Source of the DNA: Erigeron canadensis
Taxonomy: Eukaryota > Streptophyta > Magnoliopsida > Asterales > Asteraceae
Length of the DNA: 64,000 bases
Direction: 5' to 3'
Assembly (NCBI RefSeq): GCF_010389155.1
Contig: NC_057768.1
Coordinates: forward strand, 5,826,501 to 5,890,500
Shown here: in pieces, positions 34,196-46,103 of the stretch
Numbering within the stretch: the stretch's first letter is position 1
Layout of the letters: each line of letters starts with the position of its first letter
Notes under the pieces: generated by a model
What the model saw: the letters and a program-made list of their open reading frames with translations, nothing else
Told to the model about the DNA's origin: nothing
Databases searched by the model: none
Made by a program: the position numbers and the translations under genes

Positions 34196-34550
34196 ACATA
34201 TATCACAGGGACTCTGTAACGTACTCTGAACATAAATTACGATAGTTTAAATATTGAGTCGTAAATTATGATGACTAGCGTCTAGCCATAAACTTATAGC
34301 CAGTTTAAAATAAAACAAATAATTTTAATCAGGATTAAAAATCATTCCTTAAAAAAATTAGGACACATTAACATCAATATATGTGTTATAGATCTTGATC
34401 TCGGATCAATCTCTCTTGTTACAATAATCAACATAAAACATACTAATAGATAGATGAATGAGAAGAAGAGATGTCAGAGACGGCACATAATAAAAAAGAA
34501 GATGATCTAGAGCAATATATTAGTGTAATAATTTAGGTTACAAAGATTAG
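34196..34550. repeat. Duplicated segment, copy 1 (partner 37742-38090)
   Basis: About 350 bp match the partner in the same orientation, sharing ATTATGATGACTAGCGTCTA, CATAAACTTATAGCCA, ATCAATATATGTGTTATAGA and GAAGATGATC at roughly 88% identity by eye. Neither copy has coding potential. The partner sits inside a Helitron-rich block. Confidence 0.85.
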
Positions 34551-34872
34551 AATTAAGACGCAAACATAGACTATACATATTTAAACGTCATCTGAAAAAG
34601 TACAACCACACTTTTTTTGTTTTCGTTTCCCTCTATTGTTTTTTGGTATTCCCCCTTTTGATATTTCCTTCTTGTGAATAAAGCAAAATGGATCCGGAGT
34701 GGTACCATGGATTAATTTGTATGTACAGGCAAAAATTTAAGTCATTTGGTGTATTTGGGAACTTGCTTCACAATATTTGCAAAAATAGTTAGTGGTATCG
34801 AAGACACCGTTTTTTTATCTTAAGTGGCCCAACTTCGACTTAAATTAAAGAAGGGGTGTTAAAAGAAAAAAT

Positions 34873-35204
34873 TGTCAATTAATACATGTTTTGAATGACA
34901 AACTTGTATTACAGAACACTTATAGTCCTAGAACTTCATAAAAATAGTAATTTTATCTATTAAAGATTTAAACCAACCTGTAAATAAAAAGAAATTTAAG
35001 TACGGTGTTTAAGTGACCGACTTTCAAAAAGCTGCATGCCAATTAATATATGTTGTTTTGAATGACAACCTTTATTACAGAATACCTATAGTCCTAGACA
35101 CTAGTAAAAACAATAGTCTTCTCTATTAAAGATTTAAACCAACATGCAAATAAAAAAAGAAATTTAAGTATGGTGTTTAAGTGACCGACTTTGAAAGAAA
35201 AAAA
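34873..35204. repeat. Imperfect tandem duplication of about 164 bp
   Basis: Units start at 34873 and 35037 and share TTTTGAATGACAA, CTATAGTCCTAGA-like, ATTAAAGATTTAAACCAAC and GTGTTTAAGTGACCGACTTT. They differ at many sites, so the event is not recent. No gene is seen here. Confidence 0.8.
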
Positions 35205-35611
35205 AGAAAGACCGGTGTTGTAGACACCGGACCTTAATGATTTGGTGAAGCTCGATCTTTTCAATACCGTTTTTCCTACTTTCACAAAGAATATGTGCCA
35301 TATTCCTAGATACACCACATGACTAAAATTTTGTCCTATCCGTACAAAATTTTTGGTACCACATGCTACACCATCCCTTTAACTAAGATGGTAATAGACG
35401 AAGAATGTGGGATAAAAAATGACATCGTCTTTACACTTTTCATCTTGTTCTCTACATCTCTCTCACTTGTATTACTTTTTGTATTTTCTTAAATAAAAAA
35501 GTGGGTAAAAGATGAAAAATGAAAAAAAAAAAATATATCATCCCTTGTAAAATGAGATGTTTGTCGATGTTTGACAGGATTAGACACAACACTGGATTGT
35601 TATGCTCATTT

Positions 35612-36222
35612 TTTTTAACAACTTTGATATTATATAAATAATGTTCTGGCAAGAAGTCGGAGCATAATACAAAACATTACAATTACAATAAAAAAGGACC
35701 AATTGCCCATATGGGCCATGACATATTAGATTTCCTATCGCGACTAGAAATCCAAAAATAAAAATGAGTTACAATAGATTGAAATACCTCGTTGGCTAAA
35801 GTGTTACTTGCCCAGTAAACAACCTTGTTTCTATGCTTCCAAAGTGACTACCACAACACATAACAAGATGCTTCCAATACACGTTTAAATTTTGACGGGA
35901 ACAGGGCATCGTTGATCCATTCTAACATCACCTCTGGGGTGTTAATAGGGAAGTCGATGGAGAACCATTTACTAAAATGTTGTGCAAGTTCATTAAAAAA
36001 AAAGCGCAAAAAGATAAGAGATGTGCAGTTGATTCGACATTGTGCCGAAAAAGAGGACATGAAAGATTGGTGATTTCCAGCCCCTCCGACTTAAATTTAA
36101 CCGAGAGGGAAGGCGATCTCGTAGAAGTCTCCACATGAAAATATTAACCTTTTCTGAAACTAATGAATTCCGACGTGTCTTGATCGGCTCACAAGGAAGA
36201 AGAGCACGTTCAAGGCGCAGTC
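35612..36222 (-). mobile_element. 5'-truncated LINE with perfect 18-bp target-site duplication
   Basis: The 18-bp repeat GGATTGTTATGCTCATTT occurs at 35594-35611 and 36223-36240. Between them the minus strand encodes, across frameshifts, the reverse-transcriptase zinc-binding (zf-RVT) end of a plant L1-type LINE: SEKVNIFMWRLLRDRLPSR, ESTAHLL then CAFF, KWFSIDFPINTP and SFKRVLEASCYVLWWSLW-like text. A short poly-A, seen as a T run on the plus strand near 35607-35616, lies at the 3' end. Only about 610 bp of the 3' part was inserted, typical of aborted target-primed reverse transcription. Confidence 0.88.
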
Positions 36223-36310
36223 GGATTGTTATGCTCATTTCCTCATGTTTTTCTTTTTGGCATTAAGTTATGTGTATTTAGTACGTTCCATATTGTATTT
36301 AACTAATTTT

Positions 36311-36646
36311 ATTTCCAAATATATGAACAATGTCAATAGACAACTGAATTTTAGTTTGTATGTTTCTTGTTTTGTTTTTATATTGCAAATACATTAAAAT
36401 TATGAATAATAGATTTGTTTAGACAAATCAAATTAATTAAAAAATATATCTTATGTAGCATCATTTGTTAAAGTTAAGATTTCCAAATATATGAACAATG
36501 TCAATAGACAACTGAATTTTAGTTTGTATGTTTCTTGTTTTGTTTTTATATTGCAAATACATTAAAATTATGAATAATAGATTTGTTTAGACAAATCAAA
36601 TTAATTAAAAAATATATTTTATGTAGCATCATTTGTTAAAGTTAAG
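36311..36646. repeat. 168-bp direct tandem duplication
   Basis: Copies 36311-36478 and 36479-36646 both begin ATTTCCAAATATATGAACAA. I see only one or two differences. The array abuts a Helitron-like element that starts at 36659. Confidence 0.95.
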
Positions 36647-36658
36647 CATTAGTTTCTA

Positions 36659-36836
36659 TCTCTACTTCTTAATAAAGCAAATCCTCCCTCCTATTAAATA
36701 TTTTTGTTTTTGAAATACCTTATTTGTCTTTGAACTTTTTTGTTTTTTTGTTTTCTTTACGTAACTACTCAAAATCCCTAATAAAACAGACTGTCTTTCC
36801 CACTACTGTCGTCGTATTGCGCGAGTACCATGCTCG
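36659..36836 (+). mobile_element. Small Helitron-like element
   Basis: It starts after A with TCTCTACTTCTTAATAAAGC, a typical plant Helitron 5' end. It ends in a GC-rich hairpin-prone stretch, TATTGCGCGAGTACCATGCTCG, followed by T. The end is CTCG rather than CTAG, the same deviation as in the Helitron at 60243-61452. Confidence 0.5.
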
Positions 36837-36837
36837 T

Positions 36838-37075
36838 TTTAGTGATACAAAGCATATGCCACCAAACTATCTTTTGTCATTAATCACACGATAAATAATG
36901 TCACAATCACTACATAAGGTTCAATGACTACATAAAATTATTGTGGCACAAAAAAATTGTCACAAAAGAATTTTAGCGGCATTGATTGTAGTGATATTTT
37001 TGTATGTCACTATATCTTAAGTGCTTTTAATAGCACTTATTTTACTTTCTGTGGCATTGTTTTATATCATTACAT
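36838..37075. repeat. Dispersed repeat, copy 2 (partner at 16976-17210)
   Basis: Shares ACAAAGCATATG, ATTAATCACACGATA, GTCACAAAAGAATTTTAG, GATTGTAGTGATATTTTTGT and CACTTATTTTACTTTCT with copy 1. It is non-coding. Confidence 0.6.
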
Positions 37076-37079
37076 GACA

Positions 37080-38110
37080 TCTTACTATATATTACAAAAC
37101 AGTTGAACTAATAACTTATCAACTAGTTAAATTGTTCAATTTCTTAAAATTGACTATCGCTGATGTTATCATTTAATTTAACTATAAATTAAAAATTTTA
37201 ATTATCATTATCCAAATATACTATTATATTAGTATTTATATTAATGTTTGTAAAAAAAGTCTCATTAATTTATATTTTTTTTATTTTTCATCAGTAATTA
37301 CACTTTTTACTTTTGAATACTTAATTTATATTTATTTTTAGTCATTAAAGCTTATTAGAGTCAAAACCAGAGGATTTTTCTAAAATATTTAATTTATAAA
37401 AAACTTCAACATATGAAATATTGTTTACAAAAAATTATTAAAAAAAATGAAATACAATATATGTGTTCAATGTTTAAGTAATCAAAGAATATGAAACAAT
37501 TTTATGTTATCTAATTATCACAAGACAGGTGATTGAAAATAAACCTTTTTGTGTTATGAACACGTATCATCATCAAAAACATATATTTGAATATTGTCAA
37601 GTTCGAGATTATAAGTATGTTTATATATATTTTACTGTAATTCTTAATTATTTTTCATAATCATATCACATTATAAATACAACTGGTTTCAAATAATTCT
37701 ATACTAAAATGTAACTTGTGGAATGACTAATTAGCCTTAAAATATATCACTGGGACTTTGAAATTCTGAACGTAAATTACAATAGTTAAAATATTGAGTC
37801 GTAAATTATGATGACTAGCGTCTAGCCATAAACTTATAGCCACTTTAAAATAAAGATAATAATTTTAGTCAAGACTAAAAAAGTAAAAATCATTCCTTGA
37901 AAAAATTAGGACACATCAACATCAATATATGTGTTATAGATATTGATCTCAGATGAATCTCTATTTTTACAATAATCAACATAAAACATAATAGATAGAT
38001 AAATGAGAAGAACTAGAGATGTCAAAAACAACATATAATAAAGAGGAAGATGATCAAAAAGAATATATTAGAGTAATAATTTAGGTGACCCTAAACATAG
38101 ATTATATATA
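37080..38110 (+). mobile_element. Helitron-family element A, 5' part (3' end not resolved)
   Basis: Starts after A with TCTTACTATATATTAC and continues ACAGTTGAACTAATAA. This start and the following ~400 bp (AAAAAGTCTCATTAATTTA, TTATATTTATTTTTAG) match element B at 38552-39412, so both are one non-autonomous family. From 37742 the sequence is the duplicated segment shared with 34196-34550, so A has been interrupted or recombined. Confidence 0.55.
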
Positions 38111-38496
38111 TCTTCTATTTTATTATATAAATAAAAGAAAATTGTGATGACATAAGATTTTTGAAAAATTGTCATGTATGGTTCTCCCACAGATCTTTTT
38201 AATTTAATTATGACATCATTATCATACTTTATTAATTTAAAATACAAAATATCTTTTCTTTTCTAAATATGAATAATTAATATAGATTTTTATTAAATTA
38301 AATGTCATATTAGTAGGTAAGATTTTAATCACCTTAATTTGTCGTTATAATAACTTGTTACAACTTATCAACTTATTTAACGTTGTTATTATACATTTTA
38401 ATATGATAAAATAATTTAAAGCTATCTCGGTATTAATTGATTTATTTGCAAAACGTTTATTTGTTAACCCGGGTTCAACCCATGTTGATTAGGTAG
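38111..38496 (+). mobile_element. Helitron-like element C
   Basis: After A it begins TCTTCTATTTTATTATATAA and soon has GATGACATAAG. It ends with CCCGGGTTCAACCCATGTTG and ATTAGGTAG before T. The end is an eroded form of the hairpin plus CTAG terminus seen at 59433-59752, which also has a GATGTCAT block near its 5' end. Confidence 0.5.
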
Positions 38497-38551
38497 TTTG
38501 TAAACAACAATAGGTGATTAATAGCAAGTCAAACGATAATCTTAATCTTAA

Positions 38552-39412
38552 TCTTAATATATACTATAAGACAGTTGAACTAATAATTAATTAACCAAGC
38601 ACATCGTTCGATTTAATCAAATTGACTTTTGATGATGTTATCATTTAGATAAACTACAAATTAAAAAACATAATTAATCATTATTCAAATTTATTATTAT
38701 ATTAATATTTATATTAATTTGTAGAAAAAGTCTCATTAATTTACATTTTTTTGTTTTCCATCAATAATTTACACTTTTTAGCCCTGAATACTTCATTTAT
38801 ATTTATTTTTAGCCATCAACTTGAGAGAATTTTTTTAAAAATTGCAATCATTTAATTAAACAAAAAAAAAAATTTAACATATGAAATATTTTCTACAAAA
38901 AATAATTTGAAAACCTAATGACTTATTAACAAATATTATAAGAGCCCTAATTGTTATAAAATAATATAAAAACAATTCTAATTGTTATCATATTATCATA
39001 GAACAAGTGATTGAAAATAAACATATGCGTGTTATGAACGCACATCATGATTAAATACATATACTTGAGTGTAAAGTACATGATCACAAATATGTTTATA
39101 TTTTAATTCTTAATTATTTTTCCTAATAATATCACATTATGAGTACACCTGTTTCAAAATATTCTATTATGAAGAAATTATTATATATAGCATGTGCCTT
39201 GTGGAATGACTACGACAAATAATTCCATCAATATATCTAGGCTAATAATGACAGTGAGGAACCTATGATTATTGTACTACAACTTGCAAAATATAACACT
39301 TAAAACCGTATTTTTTAAAATTGTAAACTTTTATGACTTAAATGTCTGGATATTTAATATTATTAATATCGTAAATCCTGTGTCCAGTGTTGGACACGGA
39401 TCTAAAATCTAG
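38552..39412 (+). mobile_element. Non-autonomous Helitron B, 861 bp
   Basis: The 5' end after A is TCTTAATATATACTATAAG. The 3' end is a stem-loop, GTGTCCAGTGTTGGACAC, followed 9 bases later by CTAG and then T, the canonical Helitron terminus. No protein is encoded. It stops about 375 bp before the ASF1 start codon and so borders that promoter. Confidence 0.7.
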
Positions 39413-39554
39413 TAAATTTTCTATAAGTGTTTTTTTCAATCTTTTCAATTAATTTTTACAAAACACGTGATTATCACATGCTTCAATTCCCGCCATCAGT
39501 CTACTCAAAAAACATAACCGCTTTAATCCGTAATCACCGGCTGCAGCCGGTCAA

Positions 39555-39564
39555 CTCTATAAAT
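39555..39564 (+). promoter_or_regulatory. TATA box of ASF1
   Basis: CTATAAATAC lies about 230 bp before the ATG. A pyrimidine-rich leader with a CT microsatellite (about 39737-39757) follows, as is common in plant 5' UTRs. The open frame at 39427-39699 overlaps this region and is not considered a gene. Confidence 0.65.
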
Positions 39565-39788
39565 ACCTCCCACAACACAAATATTTCACATAATCCAAAA
39601 TTTCTTTCTTCAGAATTCCCCCAATTTCACACAATAACAATAATAATCTCTAATTTTCCTTTCGTTAATTTTACAAATCAAACCTTGAAATTAGATTAGC
39701 ATATTTTCTCTAATCACTTAAATCTCTCTTAATTTTACTCTCTCTCTCTCTCTCTCTTTTTTTTAAATTTAATTATATCATCATAAGA

Positions 39789-41357
39789 ATGAGCGCAGTA
39801 AACATAACTAACGTCACGGTGCTGGACAATCCGGCGTCATTTCTCACACCTTTCCAGTTTGAAATATCTTACGAATGTGTTTCCTCACTTAAAGAAGGTA
39901 CTATTTTTTTTTTTCAATTTATCTCTCTTTTTTTTATTACACTTTTAATTTTATCGAGGTAAAGAATTCGATCCTCACTCCCTATAAAATGAGCACAGGT
40001 CCTAATAGAAACAAACTCTTTACCTTAAAGTAGGCGTAAGATTGTTTACATCTCACCTCCCCCATACCTCGTGGAAGACGGTATTGGGTACGAGTTTTTA
40101 CTTTTTGTAATTAATTTTATTGCAATGTTAGTAATTTTATTATGTTATAATTAGGGTTTGGTGTGTAAATAGTACTGAAAAATTAGGGCAAATTTAGGGC
40201 ATTCTGCTTTTTGGCTTTTATACTATCTTGTTAAGGTTTTGCTGAAATTTGCTATAAATATATATATATATATTTTCCTAAAAATAGACCTTAAAAATTT
40301 TTAAATAACGTCGTTAACCTCAATTATATTAACGTAGTCGTTGTGAATTATGTGTCACCTACCCGTGTTACCAATACATGTTTTGTTAACCAATGCATAA
40401 AATAAACGGATGCTAATCTTATGTTGAGACTCGGCGTTTAATGATGTTATATGAACTAAATGGAAACTTTTGTATCTGCGAAGATTTGGAGTGGAAGCTC
40501 ATTTATGTTGGATCTGCAGAGGATGAAACTTATGACCAACTGTTAGAAAGTGTACTCGTCGGTCCTGTCAACGTGGGAAACTATCGTTTTGTTTTGCAGG
40601 TAACACGTACTACACTAACCTACCAATCGAAATGATCTGAAATAATTATGTTAAAAGTGTCAAACTGTCATTTTTGACCCGCTTGTCAGTGGGTCGTCGA
40701 TTTGAGATTCTATATATTTCTAGGCAGAAAAATGTTACCAGATTTTATATACTGTACGAGTTTTATATGTCTCAAAAGTATCATTTTTTCTTCATATAAC
40801 CTTCAGATCTTTTTAGGTTAAAGATTTGGATTATTGTTGTAATAATGGTGTTGGTTAAACCAACTCAGCCTTAGCCCGTTTTGATATTTTTCAACCTAAA
40901 CGCGTTTATATCTGTTACCCAAGCTGCCGACCCACTCATTTTGTTACTGTCAAATGATATCATACAATATTGGTTATTGATGACCCAGATAATTCATTGA
41001 CATTGTTAGGCAGACCCTCCCGACCCATCAAAGATTCGTGAAGAAGATATAATTGGAGTGACAGTGCTTTTGCTAACCTGCTCATATGTCGGTCACGAAT
41101 TCATACGAGTGGGATATTATGTGAACAATGACTATGATGATGAGAAGTTAAAGGAAGAACCTCCACAAAAAGTGATTATTGATAAGGTCCAAAGGAACAT
41201 ATTAACAGACAAGCCGAGAGTGACAAAGTTTCCGATTAACTTTCACCCAGAAAACACTGAAAGTGGAGATCAAGAAGCCCCTCCACCTGAAGCCAACGCA
41301 AACGAACAACCGCCTAATTCACCTGGTAGTAATCCCATAGACAAGGGGGAGCCCTAA
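39789..41357 (+). CDS. ASF1: Histone chaperone ASF1 (3 exons)
   Basis: ASF1 binds the H3-H4 dimer and hands it to CAF-1 or HIRA during replication-coupled and replication-independent nucleosome assembly in the nucleus. Exons are 39789-39897, 40484-40599 and 41010-41357. Phases agree and give 190 residues, the usual length for plant ASF1. The N-terminal immunoglobulin-like core is complete: MSAVNITNVTVLDNP, FQFEISYECV, DLEWKLIYVGSAEDETYDQL, LVGPVNVGNYRFVLQADPPD, IIGVTVLLLTCSYVGHEFIR, VGYYVNNDY and VQRNILTDKPRVTKFPINFH. The C-terminal tail is acidic and proline-rich (EAPPPEANANEQPPNSPG), as in plants. There are no interruptions, so it is probably functional. Plants often have two ASF1 genes (A and B), which cannot be told apart here. 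Confidence 0.96.
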
Positions 41358-42209
41358 GTCTAGTTCTAGATGCCAACTTTCTCTTTAATAGTTCAATAGT
41401 GAACTGTAAACATGTTTAGTTTTTATTTTATTTTATTTTATTTTTTTATGTTAATGGATTCGTTTAAATGGTGATAGATGAAATTTCAATTGTCAGAGCA
41501 AAATTATTGAACAAACATTTCCAACCCGAAATCAGGCTAGTGCAAACAAAGGAAAGAAACTGTGACAAAGATATAACCACAATAGCAAGCTTTGTGTGGC
41601 CATCTCAGTCTATTCGGGGATGTTACCCGATTTAGAGGGATCATGTGATCTGGTAGGCATATATCAGGCGGAATAAAAAACCAAGTGATAACTGATGTGC
41701 AGGTATTTTTGTTTGCCAGATAGAAGAAAGTTGACCATCTTTCTTGGTCCTTATACCCGATTGAATTTTGTAGACCAGACTTAATGATTCACAAAATGTT
41801 AAACATATGGCTTAAAACATATTCAATTTCTTAGTTGATCAATTCAATAATGCACTGCACATTGCCTGATACTGTGATACATGGGTTCTTTTAATGATTT
41901 CTAATTTTTTATAATTAAAGTATTTCTTTATTTATGATACTAATTTAAATTATGTAAGCAATGTATTCTTGTTTGTGAACCTAAGACCTACTCCCCCATA
42001 TATCTATATTAACTTTTGGTGATTTACTAACATATACCATTAGACCAAATTGTGTCAATTACTCTTCATTCTTAGACTACAATGACATCCTTACTAAATT
42101 TTTAAACTTATCAGTGGACTCTTTATTGAGTGAAGTATGTTTGAGTATTTGACATAAGGTGTATAAGAATCGATGGGAGTTTGATCTTATGGTTTTCATC
42201 GTCTCAACC
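41358..42209. other. 3' flank of ASF1
   Basis: Probable 3' UTR followed by AT-rich intergenic sequence. No further gene or clear element was recognised. Confidence 0.5.
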
Positions 42210-42217
42210 TTATAACC

Positions 42218-42889
42218 TAGGGGTGTTCACGGTTTGGTTTTTACCCGGTTAAACTGTAAACCGAACCGTTTAAAAAACTGAAAAAAATCAAACTGTTTTT
42301 GAATTTGGTTTTGGGTTTGGTTTGTAACTGAAACCGAATTATATATTCGGATTTTGGTTTGGTTATGGGTAAAGGATAATGAATTTGGTTAAACCGAAAA
42401 AACCGAATAACTTACATTACTATTATGTATTATTAAAAATATTTAATTCGTATCTTTTTTTATGGACAATTATTAATGTATTTTTTACTTTATATATCTA
42501 TTTGTTTATCATATTAACTTTTTTTTATGAAATTAGATAAATTCAATTTTGATGAATAATTTTTAATAATAATGACAAACAAGAGTTTAGTCGTTTCACT
42601 TATGTTATTTGTTTATCCATATGGTTTAAATTTACTACTTTGGTGAAAATTGAAATGATGAACCTATTTTGGTTAATCACAACTTAGACAAAAAGAAATG
42701 GTAAATTTGTGTTTTTCATATTTGGTTTTTTTGGTTTTAAACTGAAACCGAACCGAATTCTAATTTGGTTTTCGGTTTGGTTTTTCTATTTCGAATTAGG
42801 TTTTAGTTTTGAAATATAAAAATAATAAAACCGAAAAATCCAAACCATATAGACCAAATAACCAAAAACCGAACCGATGAACACCCCTA
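42218..42889. mobile_element. Non-autonomous hAT element with perfect 8-bp TSD
   Basis: TTATAACC flanks both ends exactly (42210-42217 and 42890-42897). The termini are TAGGGGTGTTCACGG and the complement ending GATGAACACCCCTA, hAT-style short inverted repeats. The subterminal regions are full of GGTTTGGTTT and AACCGAAAA motifs in opposite orientations. 672 bp, no transposase. Confidence 0.9.
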
Positions 42890-43296
42890 TTATAACCTTC
42901 GTCTAGCTACCAAATTTATTTTAATAGCTTATAGTTGATTTCTATAGGCTCTAAACTATAAGAAATGTGAAGTAGCTTTTGGATAGTAGCTTATATCTTA
43001 TGCAATAGTAAAATACATAAGCTGACAAACTGGTTCTTTTAAGTTATTTAAAATTCATAAGCTACAAATTCTAGCTACTGTACCAAACACGTCTTGTAAC
43101 AAAATGATCCAGATAGAAACCCAAACTAATAGCTACAAGCTCTATTACATGCTATCAGCTTTAGTTATCTGTTGGTTTCGGCAAACATATCCTTAGTGCT
43201 CTACCTTATTTTAAACATATTATTTGTTTTGGTTTGGTTTTTTTAACCCCTGGGTTGAGGAAAGGATGTCGCAATAAATTGCACTATATAATTTAT

Positions 43297-43632
43297 AGAA
43301 AATTACATTTTTCGTCCCGGAGTTTGACACGTTTTACAATTTTCATCCTTAAAGTGAAAAAATAGCAAAAAACCCCTAAACTTGGCACTTTTTTCCCTTC
43401 TCGTCCCCGCGATAACGGTGTTAGTTTTTCTCCGTTAAGGTTGCCAATATTTGTTAGTTTTTTTGTTCACTTCTTGTCCTTTCCATTTTTTTCCCCACTT
43501 TTTTTCATTTTGATAATTTCAAAACCGTTCAATGATGTATAAACCTTATTTGAAAGTAGAATATGAGACATATTACAATTTATTTTTTTATATTTATACT
43601 TATTAAAATATATTTATTGAAATTTAGATAAC

Positions 43633-43665
<33 letters not shown>

Positions 43666-44292
43666 CAAAAGCAATATAGTATAACTGTGGGTTGGTTTTA
43701 ATAATCGAAAATGTTAGAAAAATAATTTACATATATATGTTTAATTAGATATGATTATATATAATAATAAATATAATACTAAATAATATAATACTAAATC
43801 TAGTAATACTAAAAGTATGAGTATTTATTGTTTATTAATGATAATCTTAAGAGAATTTTTTTTTTAAAAATTAAATATAGCCTAAAAGAGACATGCGTCG
43901 TTTAAATATAGTGTCATGCGTCACTTAAAGAAAACCTTAATCGTATTTTAATACATTAGTTGAGATGACATATTATGTGTTTGATTTTATTTATCCATCG
44001 TGTTAATTGTACCTTTATGTGATTGTCTCGTCCGATAAATCATCATGTGTTCATAGATATTCGTGCTTTCTTTGTTTTATTTGATACTGACTCTACCCAT
44101 TCAATAGTTTCTTTTAAGATTCGTTGTCTACTCCTTTACGATTTCTAAATCGCCGGACACTTTTTACATTTTCAAAAATTTTAAAATAAAGTGAAAAAAA
44201 TGCCAAGTTTAAGGTTTTATTTACTATTTTTTCATTTTAGGGACCAAAAATATAAAATGTGCCAAATTGACGGAAAAAAAATGTAATTTTCT
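43297..44292. mobile_element. Mutator-like (MULE-type) non-autonomous element, about 1 kb
   Basis: Inverted terminal regions of about 100 bp: AGAAAATTACATTTTTCGTC on the left, and GGGACCAAAAATATAAAATG leading to TGTAATTTTCT on the right. Both arms carry CAAACTTGGCA/TGCCAAGTTTA blocks. Long TIRs suggest the Mutator type, but I could not identify a clear 9-bp target duplication. Inner sequence includes a TA microsatellite (about 43637-43664). The open frame near 44267 is not considered real. Confidence 0.65.
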
Positions 44293-44559
44293 CTATATTT
44301 TATTACCACTATCAATAAATACTCCAATAAATTTACACATTGTAGCTTTGTTTAGGCTAAAATCCAAGTTTATTGAGCAGTGTAACATACAAACTAATAA
44401 GAAAATCCAACTTGTTCTAATTCGTTGTATGGTAGTGAACTTGTTAATTTATTACGTAGAAATACAAGTATTTTATTAAATTACGTGTTTTCTTGTACAA
44501 GTAATTTACATCAAGCATTTGTTTTCTTTATTTTTTTTTTCAATTTTTCAACTAAGTTT

Positions 44560-45075
44560 TTGAAAACCTTATAATGTCCTATTAGCCACTCATTTTCATC
44601 TTTTTTTCTCAAATCTCTACCACTCATCTTTTTTTCTTTCCTCGATATATCATTTTATTTTTCTAATTCATTCAATTTTTTTTATCTCAAAACTGTACAT
44701 CGATAAATTATAAAAATTATATGGGTGACTATCATGCTCTTTCATTAGAGAGGTCAATTAATATACTTTTGACGAATTTTTAAATCTGAGGGGGAACCTA
44801 TACCGCTAAGGCATTTAGCCTTTTTTTTTTTAAAACGGCAAAGGCGGAATTTGCCACCAATTTTGACCTGTTGGAGATCCATAAAAAAGAGATGGATCTA
44901 ATTTCTTCAAATATGAGATTGGGAGAGAAATGAACATTTTCATGAACCAGTTTATTACGTTTCTTCCACAAGCACCATATTGTAACTTGGATGATTGCAT
45001 TTAGCTATCACACTTTATGATCTATCACCTCCTATGACTTATCACACTTTAAGACTTATCACTTAATGACCTATC
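44560..45075. repeat. Degenerate fold-back relative with CTATCAC repeats
   Basis: TTTCATTAGAGAGGTCAATT then ATACTTTTGACGAATTTTTA at about 44740-44790 resembles the arms of the element at 669-1490. At 45010-45075 the TGATCTATCACCTCCTA-type 17-bp repeats recur (about four units). The opposite arm is poorly preserved. Confidence 0.45.
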
Positions 45076-45086
45076 CTATAACCCTA

Positions 45087-45174
45087 GGGTACTTTCTCTC
45101 GTGATATAAAATTTGTATGAGTATACGGCCGGGTACTTTCTCTCGTGATATAAAATTTGTATGAGTATACGGCC
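45087..45174. repeat. 44-bp direct tandem duplication
   Basis: GGGTACTTTCTCTCGTGATA begins each of the two copies (45087 and 45131), and each ends GAGTATACGGCC. The copies appear identical. Confidence 0.95.
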
Positions 45175-46103
45175 GTTTTAAACTTTCTTTTAGATTGGAA
45201 TACATATATGTTAGCATAACATTAGAGGTCATATCGTATACTGCCACAGTTTTAACCGATTCAAAGAAACTACTCGCTTGATAGTTGACATTAAACAAAA
45301 CATACAAAATGAAGAAATATAACAAATTTGTGTCATTCGGTAAAACAACCAAATTTTCTTAATTAAGAGTTCAAGAGTCCAAATTCATAAATTCAGACTA
45401 TTAAGGGCGTGTTTGGTCAGAAAAAACACCTTTTTTTTTTTATCCATTTTTGTTTAAAAAAAAATGAAAAACATTAATGAATTCAAATCATAGTTTGCAA
45501 GAAAACTTTCTAAAAAAAACAAAAAACAATTTTTTATCATCCACAATGCAGTGCGAGCTTTTCTAACTTGTTGATTTATAAAAGAGATAATGACATGTGA
45601 GTGTAGCTAAAGGAAGGGAAATCATAAGCTGGAGATATATGGGATGAAAATGGGAGGAAAACTGGGCAACATAAGGCTACATGGCAGCTGACATGGAGCA
45701 CATATTAAATAACTGGTCATTTTGTAAGGTTTATCCGGTACATACATTACATAGATACAAATTCGTTTTTAGTTGCATTGGATAGACGGCTTTCGAGATC
45801 GTTACATTACATATATAGACATTTTGGCTTAATACACTCAGACGTCATTATCCCCTTATAAAAACCATATAAAATAAATACTAGGCCTGTCATAGGATTG
45901 CTGATTTATCTCCCACAAAGTTTAACTTCTACAGTCGTATACAACATATGTTTGTGTGTCCACATGATAACGATTGATTTTGCACGATGTTTTTTTCAAG
46001 TAAAATGAATATTAAATCATCTCCATTACGCCTTTACTTTGTCTTTTCATTGTACTAATATATATACTTAAGGCAGTTTTCTATATATGTGTAATAACTA
46101 GAA
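45175..46103. other. Promoter region of the MATE gene and intergenic sequence
   Basis: A MITE-like start, GGGCGTGTTTGGTCAG, is at 45405-45420 with no clear partner end. Two TATA-like sequences could serve the MATE gene: TATAAAAACC at 45857-45866 and AATATATATAC at about 46055-46065. I cannot choose between them. Confidence 0.4.

Noticed and set aside
36311..36646. Pair of LTRs
   Set aside because: The two 168-bp copies are directly adjacent with nothing between, so this is a tandem duplication.
39427..39699. Open frame upstream of ASF1
   Set aside because: It spans the TATA box and leader of ASF1 and encodes no recognisable domain.
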